DNA of 64,000 bases from Streptomyces sp. WM6378. GTDB taxonomy: Bacteria > Actinomycetota > Actinomycetes > Streptomycetales > Streptomycetaceae. The translations under genes and the position numbers were made by a program. Below are positions 7,970-17,471 of this stretch, piece by piece; the stretch's first letter is position 1, and every line of letters starts with the position of its first letter. Below the pieces are notes generated by a model that was given only the letters and a program-made list of their open reading frames with translations, made no database searches and was not told the DNA's origin. The stretch is taken from assembly GCF_001279695.1 (NCBI RefSeq), contig NZ_LGDD01000328.1, forward strand, positions 192,363-256,362. Reading direction: 5' to 3'.

Positions 7970-9472
7970 ATGCCGGGAATCAGCACGATCGGTGTGCGGG
8001 TCACCGATACGGCGCTGCCGCACCACGATCCTCTCGATTTGTACGTCCGGCTGCGTGAAAGCCTCGCCGCCGACGACGTATTCCTTTTCGAAAGCGTGGA
8101 CGGCGCCGACCAGGACCGCCGCTGGGCCGTCGTCGGATTCGGCCGGCTCGCCGAGATCCGGGTCCACGAGGGGCACCTGGAGATCGACGGCGCCGCGCGG
8201 ATCGCCGAGGCGCTGGCTGCCCGGGCCGGTGCGGCCGGCCTCGCCGACCACACGGTCGAGGCCGGGGTGCACCGGCTGACGTTCGGCGATGCCGGGCAGA
8301 TGTGGGACGTACTGGCCGGGGCGCAGGCCCTGTTCGACGTGGCCACCGACATCCCGTCGACGGCGTACGCCTTCGGGTTCCTGACGACGTTCGCGTACGA
8401 GTCCGCCTGGCACATGGAACGCTTGCCCCGGCGCACCAAAGCGCCGAACGGCCCGGACATCACGCTCACGCTCTTCCGCGACACCGTCTGGTACGACCTC
8501 GTCGACGGCGGGGTGCGTCAACTCAGCTCGGAGAGCCCGGCGTTCGCGGACCGGCCGAGGGTCGCGGACGCGGTCCTGGCCGCCGGGGTCGCCTGGGGCG
8601 CGGTCAAGGACGAGCCGGTGCCCGAGGCGCCGGCGCCGCTCTCGGTGCGCGACAGCGTGAGCCGGGAGACGTTCCTCGGCTGGGCCGACCGGTGCCTGGA
8701 ACACATCCGGGTCGGCGACATCTACCAGATCCAGATCGGCCACCGAATCGACGTGCGGACCGAGTTGGAGCCGGTCGACGTCTACCGGAGGCTGCGCGGG
8801 CGCAACCCGTCGCCGTACATGTACCTGATGCCGCGCGCCGGTCGGACCCTGATCGGGGCCAGCCCCGAGCTGTTCTACCGGATCGAGGGCGACGAGATCA
8901 CGATGCGGCCGATCGCGGGCACCGCCCGCCGCTGCGCGGACGCGGAGGAGAACGAGCGCCGCGTCAAGGAGATGCGCGAGAGCACCAAGGAGCAGGCCGA
9001 GCACATCATGCTGGTCGACCTGTGCCGCAACGACATCGGGCGGGTGACCCGGCCGAGCACCCAGCCGGTGGAACGGCTTATGGCGGTGGAGACGTACTCG
9101 CACGTCTTCCATCTCGTCTCGACGGTCTCGGGCCGCCTGGAGCCGGAGGTCGACACCTGGCGGGCGCTGCGCGCGACCTTCCCGGCGGGCACGATGACGG
9201 GCGCGCCCAAGGTCCGCGCCATGGAGATCATCGACACCCTGGAGCAGGAGCGGCGCGGCAGCTACGCGGGCGCGGTGGGCCTGGTCGACGTACGCGGCTG
9301 GAGCGAGCTGGCGCTGACCATCCGCACCATCGAGTACGACGGCGAGACGTACTCCACGCAGAGCTCGGCGGGCATGGTGGCGCAGTCGGAACCCGAGTCC
9401 GAGTGGCGCGAGACGCTGGCGAAGATGGGGGCCGCCTACTGGGCGCTCACCGGTCAGGAGCTGTCGTCGTGA
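7970..9472 (+). CDS. trpE: Anthranilate synthase component I
   Basis: A 500-residue chorismate-binding enzyme that forms anthranilate from chorismate, with ammonia from the partner TrpG. Signature stretches are present: IAGTARR, the DLCRNDIGRV metal and substrate region, FPAGTMTGAPKVRAMEII, and GYAGAVGL-like SYAGAVGLVD. The N-terminal FLFESVDGA corresponds to the LLES element that binds tryptophan for feedback control; the Ser is kept, so sensitivity to tryptophan cannot be excluded. AGGAG lies before ATG 7970. The gene overlaps trpG by four bases (GTGA), which implies coupled translation. It probably is a second, cluster-bound copy. Confidence 0.92.
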   Translation: MPGISTIGVRVTDTALPHHDPLDLYVRLRESLAADDVFLFESVDGADQDRRWAVVGFGRLAEIRVHEGHLEIDGAARIAEALAARAGAAGLADHTVEAGVHRLTFGDAGQMWDVLAGAQALFDVATDIPSTAYAFGFLTTFAYESAWHMERLPRRTKAPNGPDITLTLFRDTVWYDLVDGGVRQLSSESPAFADRPRVADAVLAAGVAWGAVKDEPVPEAPAPLSVRDSVSRETFLGWADRCLEHIRVGDIYQIQIGHRIDVRTELEPVDVYRRLRGRNPSPYMYLMPRAGRTLIGASPELFYRIEGDEITMRPIAGTARRCADAEENERRVKEMRESTKEQAEHIMLVDLCRNDIGRVTRPSTQPVERLMAVETYSHVFHLVSTVSGRLEPEVDTWRALRATFPAGTMTGAPKVRAMEIIDTLEQERRGSYAGAVGLVDVRGWSELALTIRTIEYDGETYSTQSSAGMVAQSEPESEWRETLAKMGAAYWALTGQELSS

Positions 9473-10116
9473 CGGGAGCGGAACAGGACGGGCGAGCGAA
9501 GGACGTGGCGGGCATGAAGGTGCTGCTGATCGACGCGTACGACAGTTTCGTGCACATCATCGACCAGTATCTGCGCACCCTCGGGGCGCGGACCGAGGTC
9601 GTACGGTCCCACACGCTCACCCCCGGCGAGCTCGCCGCGCGGGAGCCCGACGCGGTGGTGCTCGGGCCCGGGCCCGGACATCCCGCGCGGTCCGGCCACG
9701 TGGAGCTGGTGCACGAGTTCGCCGGGCGGGTGCCGCTGCTCGGCGTGTGCCTGGGGCACCAGGCGATCGCGCTCGCGCACGGCGGGCGGGTCGAGGTGGC
9801 GGACCAGGCGATGCACGGGCGGACCAGCACGGTGCGGCACGACGGGGCCGGGCTCTTCGAGGGGCTCGGGCACACCCTGGAGGTGACCCGGTACCACTCG
9901 CTGATCGTCGCCGAGCCGCTGCCCGAGGAGCTGGTGTCCACGGCGGTCGCCGTCGACCACGGCTACCTGATGGGGCTGCGCCACCGGACCCTGCCGATCG
10001 AGGGCGTGCAGTTCCACCCGGAGAGCATCACCACCACGGGCGGGCTGACGATGCTGGACAACTTCCTTGGTGCTGCTGGCAGTTGGCGCTCGACTGCGGG
10101 GCTCTCCCGGGTCTGA
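9469..10116 (+). CDS. trpG: Anthranilate synthase component II (glutamine amidotransferase)
   Basis: A 215-residue class I glutamine amidotransferase that supplies ammonia to TrpE. The oxyanion motif VLGPGPGHP, the nucleophile region LLGVCLGHQAIA (Cys) and the His-Glu pair in VQFHPESI are all visible. The N-terminal strand reads LLIDAYDSFVHIIDQYL, slightly divergent from the usual YDSFTYNLVQYL. The GTG start at 9469 overlaps the trpE stop; ATG 9514 is a possible internal start that would remove a 15-residue extension. It ends two bases before the convergent MocR gene. Confidence 0.92.
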   Translation: MTGAEQDGRAKDVAGMKVLLIDAYDSFVHIIDQYLRTLGARTEVVRSHTLTPGELAAREPDAVVLGPGPGHPARSGHVELVHEFAGRVPLLGVCLGHQAIALAHGGRVEVADQAMHGRTSTVRHDGAGLFEGLGHTLEVTRYHSLIVAEPLPEELVSTAVAVDHGYLMGLRHRTLPIEGVQFHPESITTTGGLTMLDNFLGAAGSWRSTAGLSRV

Positions 10117-10117
10117 T

Positions 10118-11521
10118 TCACCCGTGGGCGGCCGCGGCCAGCTGCCGGACGGCCTCGCCGACGCCGGAGCGCGGCAGGTGGGCGTGGCCGACCACCAGGG
10201 CCGGGGCGGCGCGTCCCGGCCCCGCGTGGAAGGCGGCCGCGCCGCGCAGCAGGACGGAGCGGCGCAGCGCCCGGGCGACCAGGGCCGCCTCGTCGGTGCC
10301 CCGGGGCAGCTGGAGGTAGGCGTGCAGACCGGCGCCCCGGCCGAGCACCGAGGCCCCGGGCAGCCGGCGGCGTACCGCCTCCTCCAGGGACTCCCGGCGG
10401 CTGCGGGCAAGGGAGTTGAGCCGGCGCAGATGGCGGTCGAAGAGGCCGGTGCGCAGGAGTTCGGCGAAGGTCAGCTGGGTGAGGGTCTCGGTGCCGAGGT
10501 CCTGGCGGGCGCGGGCCCGCATCAGGAGGTCGAGCATGGGCGCGGGCGCGGCCAGCCAGCCGAGCCGCAGGCCGGGGGCGAGGGACTTGCTCGCGGTGCC
10601 GGCGTAGACGACCCGCTCGGGGTCGGTGCGCTGCAACGCGAGCGGCCTGGCCCCGCGTTCGTACCACAGGCCGCCGTCGTAGTCGTCCTCGATGATCCAG
10701 CCGTCGACGTCGCGGGCCCAGCGGGCCAGCGCCTCGCGGCGGCGCGGTGAGAGCGTGACCCCCGTCGGGAACTGGTGGCCGGGCGTGACGAGGGCCGCGC
10801 GGGTGCCGGAGGCGGCCAGCGCCTCGACGTCGATGCCCTCCGCGTCGACCGGGACCGGCACGGCCCGCAGCCCGCTCTCCCGCACGAACTGCCGCTGGCC
10901 GGGGTGGCCCGGGTCCTCGATGGCGAGCGCGTCGATGCCGATCCGCGGCAGGACCGCGCACATCAGGCCCAGCGTCTGGGCGAACCCGGCCACCACCATC
11001 AGCTCCGCGGGCGAGGTGCGCACCCCTCTCAACCTCCCGAGATAGCGGGCGAGTTCGAGCCGCAGGTCCGGCTCGCCCGCGAGCGACGGGTAGTCGTGGT
11101 CCCCGGAATCCGCCTGGTACAGGACCCGCTGGTAGCAGCTGAGCCACTCGCGGCGCGGGAACGCCGGGAGGTTGCCGCCACCCGGCCGCAGGTCCCAGCG
11201 GACCGGTGCGGGCGGCGCGTCGAGCGGATCGGCCGCCTCCTGGTCGTCGAGGAGCGCCGGCACCACGCACTGCTCGTCCCCGAGATGGCGTACGACCCTG
11301 GTGCCCGCGCCCTGGACCGCCTCCAGGTAGCCCTCGGCGACGAGTTGGCCGTACGCCTCCACGACCACGCTGCGTGACACGTCGAGGTCGTCGGCGAGCC
11401 GCCGGCTGGACGGCAGCCGGGTGCCCGGATGCAGAATTCCCTCGGCTATCTCCCGCTTGATGAAATTCTGGATCTGCGAGGTCAGGGAATTCGAGGAGTC
11501 CCTGACCACCTCCACCGCCAT
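10118..11521 (-). CDS. MocR-type PLP-dependent transcriptional regulator
   Basis: About 467 residues: an N-terminal GntR winged helix ([38 protein letters not shown]) joined to a fold-type I aminotransferase-like domain that should bind pyridoxal phosphate. The PLP lysine lies in [17 protein letters not shown], and [13 protein letters not shown] carries the Asp that contacts the cofactor. MocR proteins use PLP adducts or amino compounds as effectors. Placed between trpG and trpD, and flanked by TGGTCY boxes, it probably controls the trp/aro genes and itself. The start at 11521 has no strong ribosome-binding site. Confidence 0.9.
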   Translation of the reverse strand: MAVEVVRDSSNSLTSQIQNFIKREIAEGILHPGTRLPSSRRLADDLDVSRSVVVEAYGQLVAEGYLEAVQGAGTRVVRHLGDEQCVVPALLDDQEAADPLDAPPAPVRWDLRPGGGNLPAFPRREWLSCYQRVLYQADSGDHDYPSLAGEPDLRLELARYLGRLRGVRTSPAELMVVAGFAQTLGLMCAVLPRIGIDALAIEDPGHPGQRQFVRESGLRAVPVPVDAEGIDVEALAASGTRAALVTPGHQFPTGVTLSPRRREALARWARDVDGWIIEDDYDGGLWYERGARPLALQRTDPERVVYAGTASKSLAPGLRLGWLAAPAPMLDLLMRARARQDLGTETLTQLTFAELLRTGLFDRHLRRLNSLARSRRESLEEAVRRRLPGASVLGRGAGLHAYLQLPRGTDEAALVARALRRSVLLRGAAAFHAGPGRAAPALVVGHAHLPRSGVGEAVRQLAAAAHG

Positions 11522-11531
11522 ATGCAGGGCC

Positions 11532-11590
11532 ACTGGTCCCGCCCCCCCCTTTACGAATTGGACCGTACATCTCGCCGGACAGTGGTCTGG
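11532..11590. promoter_or_regulatory. TGGTCY boxes between the MocR gene and trpD
   Basis: ACTGGTCC at 11532 and AGTGGTCTGG at 11581, 49 bases apart, both read on the plus strand, with an inverted CGGTCC-type half site near 11558. They resemble the three boxes before trpE. The region serves both the MocR gene (start 11521, minus) and trpD (start 11660, plus). Confidence 0.5.
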
Positions 11591-11659
11591 AGGGCGCTTT
11601 GCGCGCCTCACAGAATGGGTTGCGCATACTTCCGATGGCGCCGTTCAAGGAGATTCCCC

Positions 11660-12721
11660 GTGACTGCCGAGCCGCAGGGTCGTACCTGGCCGGAATTGCT
11701 GAACTCGCTTCTGGACCGAAGGGACCTCACCACCGAGGAATCCGCCTGGGCGATGGATCAGGTGATGTCGGGCGGGGTCACCCCGGCCCGCCTGGCCGCC
11801 TTCGTGGTGGCCCTGCGCGCCAAGGGCGAGACCGTCGACGAGATCGAGGGCCTGGTGGGCGCCATGCGCCGGCACGCGGTGCCGCTGCGGGTGTCCGGGC
11901 CCGCCCTCGACATCGTCGGGACCGGCGGCGACGGCTCCAACAGCGTCAACGTGTCCACCATGTCGGCGGTCGTGGCGGCCGCGGCGGGCGCCCGGGTGGT
12001 CAAGCACGGCAACCGCTCGGCGTCCTCGGCCTGCGGCTCCGCCGACGTCCTCGAAGAGCTGGGCGTGGCCCTCGACCTGGAGCCGGAGGTGGTCGCGACG
12101 GTCGCCGAGGAGACCGGCATCACCTTCGCGTTCGCCTCGGTGTTCCACCCCTCGATGCGGCACGCTGCCGCGCCGCGCCGCGAACTCGGCGTCCGCACCG
12201 TCTTCAACGCGCTCGGCCCGATCGCCAATCCGGCCGACCCCACCGCGCAGGCGGTCGGCGTCGCGGACCCGCGGCTCGCGCCGCTGCTCGCCGAGGTGCT
12301 CGCCCGCCGCGAGGTGTCGGCGCTGGTCTTCCGGGGCGACGACGGAATGGACGAACTGACGGTCACCACTACCTCCACGGTCTGGTCGGTCGTCGGGGGC
12401 GGGGTGCGGACCGAGTCGTTCGACCCGCGCGACATCGGCATCGACTACGCATCCCCCGACGCCCTGCGCGGCGGGGACCGGGCGCACAACGCGCGGGTGG
12501 CCCGGGAGACCTTCGCCGGGGCGCGCGGCCCGGTCAGGGACGCCGTGCTGCTCTCGGCGGCGGCGGGTCTCGCGGCCCTGAACCCGAGCGGGCGGCCCAT
12601 CGCGGAACGGCTCGCCGAGGGCGTGGCCCGGGCCGGCGAGGCGATCGACTCGGGGGCCGCGGCCGCCGTCCTGGAACGCTGGACGACGGTCACCGCCAAG
12701 TACGCGGCCCAGGGCGGCTGA
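11660..12721 (+). CDS. trpD: Anthranilate phosphoribosyltransferase
   Basis: A 353-residue TrpD, transferring the phosphoribosyl group of PRPP to anthranilate. The PRPP-binding [17 protein letters not shown], the [21 protein letters not shown] block, [30 protein letters not shown] and the acidic [10 protein letters not shown] are all present. The GTG start has AAGGAG seven bases upstream. The gene converges on trpC six bases past its stop. No trpF, trpA or trpB is in the window; PriA (for TrpF) and the housekeeping TrpBA could finish the pathway. Confidence 0.95.
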   Translation: MTAEPQGRTWPELLNSLLDRRDLTTEESAWAMDQVMSGGVTPARLAAFVVALRAKGETVDEIEGLVGAMRRHAVPLRVSGPALDIVGTGGDGSNSVNVSTMSAVVAAAAGARVVKHGNRSASSACGSADVLEELGVALDLEPEVVATVAEETGITFAFASVFHPSMRHAAAPRRELGVRTVFNALGPIANPADPTAQAVGVADPRLAPLLAEVLARREVSALVFRGDDGMDELTVTTTSTVWSVVGGGVRTESFDPRDIGIDYASPDALRGGDRAHNARVARETFAGARGPVRDAVLLSAAAGLAALNPSGRPIAERLAEGVARAGEAIDSGAAAAVLERWTTVTAKYAAQGG

Positions 12722-12727
12722 ACACGC

Positions 12728-13531
12728 TCAGGCCGAGGCGGGCGCGCTGCGGCCCGCCTCGACCAGGGCGGCGACGGCGGCCGTCGGGCTGCCGCCGGTC
12801 ACCACCGCCTCGCCGACCAGTACGGCGTCGGCTCCGTGGGCGGCGTACGCGATGACGTCGTCGGGGCCGCGCACCCCGGACTCGGCGATGCGCACCACGT
12901 CCTTCGGGATTCCGGGGGCCAGGCGCGCGAAGGTGGCGCGGTCGACTTCGAGGGTGCGCAGGTCGCGGGCGTTGACCCCGACGACGCGGGCCCCTGCCCG
13001 CAGCGCCCGCTCCACCTCTTCCTCGTCGTGCGTCTCGACGAGCGGGGTGAGCCCGATCCCGACGGCCAGCGCGTGCAGATCGGCAAGCAGCGACTGTTCG
13101 AGCGCCGCGACGATGAGCAGCACGAGCTCCGCGCCGTGCGCCCGGGCCTCCCACACCTGGTAGGGGTCGACGACGAAGTCCTTGCGCAGCAGTGGCACTT
13201 CGACCCGGGCCGCCACCGCGTCCAGGTCGGCGAGCGAGCCGCCGAACCGACGCCGCTCGGTGAGCACGCTGATCGCGGCGGCGCCCCCGGCCTGGTAGGC
13301 GGCGGCGAGCGCGGCCGGGTCGGCGATCTCGGCGAACGCGCCCTTGGAGGGGCTGGCCCGCTTCACCTCCGCGATGACCTTCACGCCACCGGTGCCGCGC
13401 AGCAGCTCCGCGCAGTCCCGCGCGGGCCGGACGGCCTCCGCGTGCTCCTTCAACTCGGCCTGCGTCACGTCCTGTCGGCGTACGGCCAGGTCCGCGCGGG
13501 CTCCCTCGACGAGCTGGTCGAGCGTGTTCAT
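12728..13531 (-). CDS. trpC: Indole-3-glycerol phosphate synthase
   Basis: A 267-residue (beta/alpha)8 enzyme that closes the indole ring from CdRP. Motifs include [13 protein letters not shown] (catalytic Lys and Glu), [40 protein letters not shown] with the key Lys, [13 protein letters not shown] and [12 protein letters not shown]. It is monofunctional, with no TrpF domain. It is transcribed divergently from the SARP gene, with a 312-bp gap between them. Confidence 0.95.
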   Translation of the reverse strand: MNTLDQLVEGARADLAVRRQDVTQAELKEHAEAVRPARDCAELLRGTGGVKVIAEVKRASPSKGAFAEIADPAALAAAYQAGGAAAISVLTERRRFGGSLADLDAVAARVEVPLLRKDFVVDPYQVWEARAHGAELVLLIVAALEQSLLADLHALAVGIGLTPLVETHDEEEVERALRAGARVVGVNARDLRTLEVDRATFARLAPGIPKDVVRIAESGVRGPDDVIAYAAHGADAVLVGEAVVTGGSPTAAVAALVEAGRSAPASA

Positions 13532-13843
13532 GTGGGCGTCCTCCCCGGTTCGGACGCCGGATGCCTCAGAGTCGGTCGGGGCAGGTGACCGGTGGGTGGC
13601 GCCACTGACCCAGAACGCTAGGAAGAAGCGAATACCGGGGCCATGTCCTTAAGACTTGGCTGAAAGTCACAGGTGGGACTCGGGTGGGACTTCCACTCTT
13701 CGGCCCGGCCTTTCAAACCGGTTAGTAGGTTTTTTGAGGCCATACCATTCGTGTCCGCGGCCGAGGGGGAAGTGATATTTCCCCGGTCGCGGCGGCGTGG
13801 TCAAGAGTGGCTCCGACAGTTGCTGATAACGGGGGTTACTGCT
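13532..13843. other. 312-bp gap between trpC and the SARP gene
   Basis: Divergent promoter region without a convincing gene. It holds an exact direct repeat GGTGGGACT at 13672-13680 and 13683-13691 (period 11), and an imperfect inverted repeat GGGGAA / TTCCCC at 13766-13784. Both lie between trpC and the SARP start and could be control sites for the SARP gene. No clear -35/-10 pair was identified. Confidence 0.6.
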
Positions 13844-14641
13844 GTGGAAATCAAGGTCCTGGGTGAGCTCTCTCTGTCCTGCGGGGACCAGCAGTCCCCC
13901 GTCGCCTCGAAGCGCGCGAGCACCGTACTGACGCTGCTCGCCATGACTCCCCAGGTTCCGGTCCCCTTCGACCAGATCGTCGACGAGCTGTGGGCGGACC
14001 AGCTGATGACCAACCCCCGCAACGCCCTGCAGGCGATCGTCAGCCGGCTGCGCAAGCTGCTGGAGTCGGTCACCGGTCTGAAGGGGGACGAGATCGTCCG
14101 CACCGGCAGCAACGGATACCTCCTCGACGTCCCGGCCGAGACCGTGGACGCCCACCGCTTCCTCGCCCTCGCCGAGGCCGGCGCCGATCTGGTGCAGCGC
14201 GACCCGGCCGAAGCCATAGCCAAGCTGGAGCGGGCCCTCGACCTGTGGCGCGGGCCCGCCCTGATGGACGCCCGGGACGGCATGCGCTGCCAGATCCACT
14301 CGGTGGACCTCGAAGAGCGCCGGATCACCGCGTTCGAGGACCTGACCGTGGCCAAGCTGGCAGTCGACGCCGAGCGCGTCTCCATGTCCGAGCTGCGCCA
14401 GCTGGCCGCCGAGCACTCCGAGCGGGAGCGGCTGAGCGAACTTCTGATGCTCGCCCTCTACCGCGACGGCCGCCAGACCGAAGCCCTTGAGGTCTTCCAC
14501 GGCGCTCGCCGCCGCCTCGCCAGTGACCTGGCCCTGGAGCCGGGCCCCGCCCTGCACCACGCGTACGAGGCGATCCTCAACCAGGACGTGGTCCTCGGCC
14601 GCCCGCGGCGAGCCCTGCTCAGCTCGGGCCGGCCGCTCTGA
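13844..14641 (+). CDS. SARP-family transcriptional activator
   Basis: A 265-residue Streptomyces antibiotic regulatory protein. Residues 1-95 are the OmpR-like winged helix (MEIKVLGELSLSCG, then RASTVLTLLAMTPQVPVPFDQIVDELWAD and the recognition helix NALQAIVSRLRKLL); about 100-250 are the bacterial transcriptional activation domain ending LALEPGPALHHAYEAILNQD. No NTPase or TPR extension is present, so it is a small SARP such as ActII-ORF4. These proteins bind direct heptamer repeats with 11-bp period overlapping -35. Exactly such repeats occur before six cluster operons here, so this is their likely activator. GTG 13844 is chosen for length and the upstream GGGGG; longer in-frame starts exist. 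Confidence 0.93.
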   Translation: MEIKVLGELSLSCGDQQSPVASKRASTVLTLLAMTPQVPVPFDQIVDELWADQLMTNPRNALQAIVSRLRKLLESVTGLKGDEIVRTGSNGYLLDVPAETVDAHRFLALAEAGADLVQRDPAEAIAKLERALDLWRGPALMDARDGMRCQIHSVDLEERRITAFEDLTVAKLAVDAERVSMSELRQLAAEHSERERLSELLMLALYRDGRQTEALEVFHGARRRLASDLALEPGPALHHAYEAILNQDVVLGRPRRALLSSGRPL

Positions 14642-14772
14642 GCACGGCCGGCTCCTGGACGTGCGGACGTCCCTGCCGCGCCGGCTGTCCGGCACGGCGA
14701 CCCGACGGCGCCGGCTCCCCGGCGCGCGGCCGCACATCCGCCCACTCCCGGCTCCGCCGGACACCCACTCGC

Positions 14773-14790
14773 GTCCGGCGCGCGCCGGAC
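14773..14790. repeat. 18-bp perfect palindrome before the A-PCP gene
   Basis: GTCCGGCGC followed by its exact complement, 22 bases before the A-PCP start and just upstream of its AGGAAGG ribosome-binding site. Could be an operator or an mRNA hairpin near the start; short GC-rich palindromes also arise by chance in such DNA. Confidence 0.4.
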
Positions 14791-14812
14791 AACCACCAGG
14801 AAGGCAAGGCCA

Positions 14813-17362
14813 GTGACGGCTAGGCAGAGCGGACCCGGAGACCGACCAGAGGCGCGGCCGTCCGAAGCGGAGGCCCTGCTGTTCTGGCGGGACGTCCTCA
14901 CCGGCAGCCGCTTCACTCCCCTGCCGGGCTGGTGCGCCGAGGCACCCCCGCAGGACCGCGTCGCGGAGCGCCGCACCCTGCTGTCCCTCGGCACCTCGGC
15001 CGCCCTCCTCGATCTCGCGGGGAGCAGCGCCGTCCCGCTCGACGCGCTCCTGGTCACCGCCGTCGCGCGCGTCCTTGCCACCGTGACGGGGGACGCGACG
15101 GTCGTCACCGGTTACCTGCCGCACAGCGACCCCGGCACGGACGCGGAACCGCTGCCCTGCCCCGTGTACGCAGGCGAGGGCACCTGGCGGGAACTCCTCG
15201 GCGAGGCCGCCGCCGCGCGGGCCGCCGCCGAGCGGCACCGGGTCGTCTCCCTCGACCGGATACGGGGCGAACTCGGCCGTACGGAAGCCCTGTTCGACAC
15301 CGTCGTGGTCGGCGGGCGGGCGCCAGGGGCCGCCGACCTCACCGACGACACCGCGCTCGCCATGGGCCTCGTACCGCGGGGAGACCGGATCGAGCTGGTG
15401 CTGAACCACCGCTTCAGCGTCCTCGACGCGGACGCGGCCGGGCGGATCGCCGGGTATCTGCTCGCGGCGCTCGAAGAGCTCGGCGCCCGTCCGGAGGCTG
15501 AGCAGCACCTGTGGCATCCCGTGCCGGAGGCCGAGGCGGCCTTCCAGCGGGAGCACCTGGCCGGGCCCCGGCGCCCGCTGCCCGACCGGCGGGTGCACGA
15601 ACTCTTCGAGGAGCAGGCGCGGTTGCGGCCGGACGCGGTGGCCGCCGTGCACGAGGGCCGGTCCCTGACCTACCGGGAGCTGAACGGCCACGCCAACCGG
15701 GTCGCCCACGCCCTTCGCCGGGGCGGCCTGCGCGACGAGGACGTGGTGGCGGTCGTCACCGAGCGGGACCTGGAGTGGCTGACGGCGGTGCTCGCCGTGT
15801 TCAAGGCGGGCGGGGTGTACCTCCCCGTCGAGCCGCAGTTCCCGGCCGACCGGATCACCGCGATGCTGTCCCGCAGCGGCTGCCGCCGGGTGCTCACCCA
15901 GGCCGGCGTGAGCCCGGGTCTTGACGCGGCGCTGGCCGAACTCGACGCGGTTCGGGCCGACTTCATCGCGGACGTACGCGACGACGAGGCCCACTCCGAC
16001 GCGGATCCCGGTCTGCCGGTGGGCGCGGACCAGCTCGCGTACATCTACTTCACCTCCGGCTCCACGGGCCTGCCCAAGGGCGCGATGTGCGAGCACGAGG
16101 GGTTCCTCAACCACCTCCTGGCCAAGATCGAGGACCTCGGTGTCGAGGCCGGCACAGTGGTGGCGCAGACCGCGCCGCAGTGCTTCGACATCTCGCTGTG
16201 GCAGCTCGTCGCGGCCCTCGCCATGGGAGGCCGCACGCTGATCGTCGGGCAGCGGGACATTCTCGAAGTCCCGCGCTTCGTGGCGCTGATCGCCGAGAGC
16301 GAGGTGGAGGTGGCCCAACTCGTCCCCTCCTACCTGGAAGTGGTCCTCGACCACCTGCGCCGCCGGCCGCGCCCCTTACCCCACCTGCGCTGCGTGTCGG
16401 CGACAGGCGAGGCGCTCAAGAAGGAGCTGACGCAGCGTTGGTTCGCCACGCTGCCGGACATCACGCTGGTCAACGCCTACGGCCTGACCGAGACGTCGGA
16501 CGACACCAACCACGAGGTGCTGCGCCGTCCCCCGGCCGGGGCCTCGGTGCCGCTCGGCCGGCCGGTCCGCAATGTGCGTGTGTCCGTACTCGACGAGCGG
16601 CTGAGGCCGGTGCCGCTGGGCTCGCCCGGTGAGCTGGTCTTCTCGGGGGTCTGCGTCGGCCGCGGCTACGTCAACGACGAGGAGCGCACCCGCGCCGCCT
16701 ACCTCCCCGACCCGGACCGGCCCGGCGGACGCCGCTACCGCTCGGGCGACTTCGGGCGGTGGCAGCCGGACGGGCGCCTCGAATTCCTCGGCCGTCGCGA
16801 CGCCCAGGTCAAGATCCGGGGCTTCCGGATCGAGATCGGCGAGGTGGAGAACCAGCTCCTGAAGGTGGACGGGGTGCGCGACGCGGCCGTCGTGGTCGTG
16901 GGCGCGGGCGACGCCCGCCGGCTGGTCGCCTTCTACGCGGCGGCGGAGCCGGTCCCGGCCGGGGAGTTGCGTACGGCGCTCGCCCGGTCGCTGCCCGAGT
17001 ACATGCTGCCGGGCCGCTTCCACCAGCTGAAGGAGCTGCCGCTCACCCCGAACGGCAAGATCGACCGCAAGCTGCTCGCCCAGCGGGCCGAGGCGGCTCC
17101 CGAAGCGGCATCCGATGCGCCCGAACCCCTGCGCACACCGACCGAGCACCGGCTCGCCGAACTGTGGGCCAAGGCGCTCAAGGTGCCCGCCGAGAGCATC
17201 GGCCGCACGACCGACTTCTTCGCGGCGGGCGGGAGTTCCATCGCCCTGCTGCGGGTGGTGATCGCCCTGGACCAGGTGGTGACGGCGCCGGAGCTGGCCA
17301 AGGCGCCGGTGCTCGGCGAGGCGGCGGCCCTGATCGACGCGAGGTCAAACCGGGCGGCCTGA
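14813..17362 (+). CDS. Stand-alone NRPS adenylation-PCP protein with truncated C-like N-terminus
   Basis: An 849-residue protein. Residues 1-250 resemble the C-terminal half of a condensation domain (FWRDVLTGS... LVLNHRFSVLDADAAGRIAGYLLAALEEL) and lack the HHxxxDG motif, so they cannot condense. A full A domain follows (about 265-770) with YFTSGSTGLPKGAM, NAYGLTETSDD, YRSGDFGRW, RGFRIEIGEVE and NGKIDRK; then a PCP with FFAAGGSSIALL. By the Stachelhaus alignment I read the pocket as DIWQSTADDK. Two acidic residues at the pocket end suit an amino-bearing side chain such as diaminopropionate, but the substrate is unproven. The gene contains an in-frame TTA at 16376-16378. The neighbour TauD oxygenase may act on its PCP-bound amino acid. 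Confidence 0.9.
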   Translation: MTARQSGPGDRPEARPSEAEALLFWRDVLTGSRFTPLPGWCAEAPPQDRVAERRTLLSLGTSAALLDLAGSSAVPLDALLVTAVARVLATVTGDATVVTGYLPHSDPGTDAEPLPCPVYAGEGTWRELLGEAAAARAAAERHRVVSLDRIRGELGRTEALFDTVVVGGRAPGAADLTDDTALAMGLVPRGDRIELVLNHRFSVLDADAAGRIAGYLLAALEELGARPEAEQHLWHPVPEAEAAFQREHLAGPRRPLPDRRVHELFEEQARLRPDAVAAVHEGRSLTYRELNGHANRVAHALRRGGLRDEDVVAVVTERDLEWLTAVLAVFKAGGVYLPVEPQFPADRITAMLSRSGCRRVLTQAGVSPGLDAALAELDAVRADFIADVRDDEAHSDADPGLPVGADQLAYIYFTSGSTGLPKGAMCEHEGFLNHLLAKIEDLGVEAGTVVAQTAPQCFDISLWQLVAALAMGGRTLIVGQRDILEVPRFVALIAESEVEVAQLVPSYLEVVLDHLRRRPRPLPHLRCVSATGEALKKELTQRWFATLPDITLVNAYGLTETSDDTNHEVLRRPPAGASVPLGRPVRNVRVSVLDERLRPVPLGSPGELVFSGVCVGRGYVNDEERTRAAYLPDPDRPGGRRYRSGDFGRWQPDGRLEFLGRRDAQVKIRGFRIEIGEVENQLLKVDGVRDAAVVVVGAGDARRLVAFYAAAEPVPAGELRTALARSLPEYMLPGRFHQLKELPLTPNGKIDRKLLAQRAEAAPEAASDAPEPLRTPTEHRLAELWAKALKVPAESIGRTTDFFAAGGSSIALLRVVIALDQVVTAPELAKAPVLGEAAALIDARSNRAA

Positions 17363-17436
17363 GCGGCGCGGTTCAGCGCGGCGCGACTTCGGCGGACCGC
17401 CTGAGCCGGCCCCTGCGCATTTCGTAATTCCGTACC

Positions 17437-17471
17437 CGGCCCGGCCTCACCTCCCCGTGTGGCCGGGCCGA
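17437..17471. terminator. Hairpin between A-PCP and TauD genes
   Basis: GGCCCGGCC near 17439 pairs perfectly with GGCCGGGCC ending near 17469, loop about 13 nt. It could end or attenuate the SARP/A-PCP transcript before the TauD-type gene. No T-run follows. Confidence 0.45.

Noticed and set aside
7970..10116. TrpE/TrpG pair as a phenazine-type ADIC synthase or aminodeoxychorismate synthase
   Set aside because: The genes stand with trpD, trpC and a DAHP synthase and no phenazine or PABA genes are present. TrpE has normal anthranilate synthase motifs.
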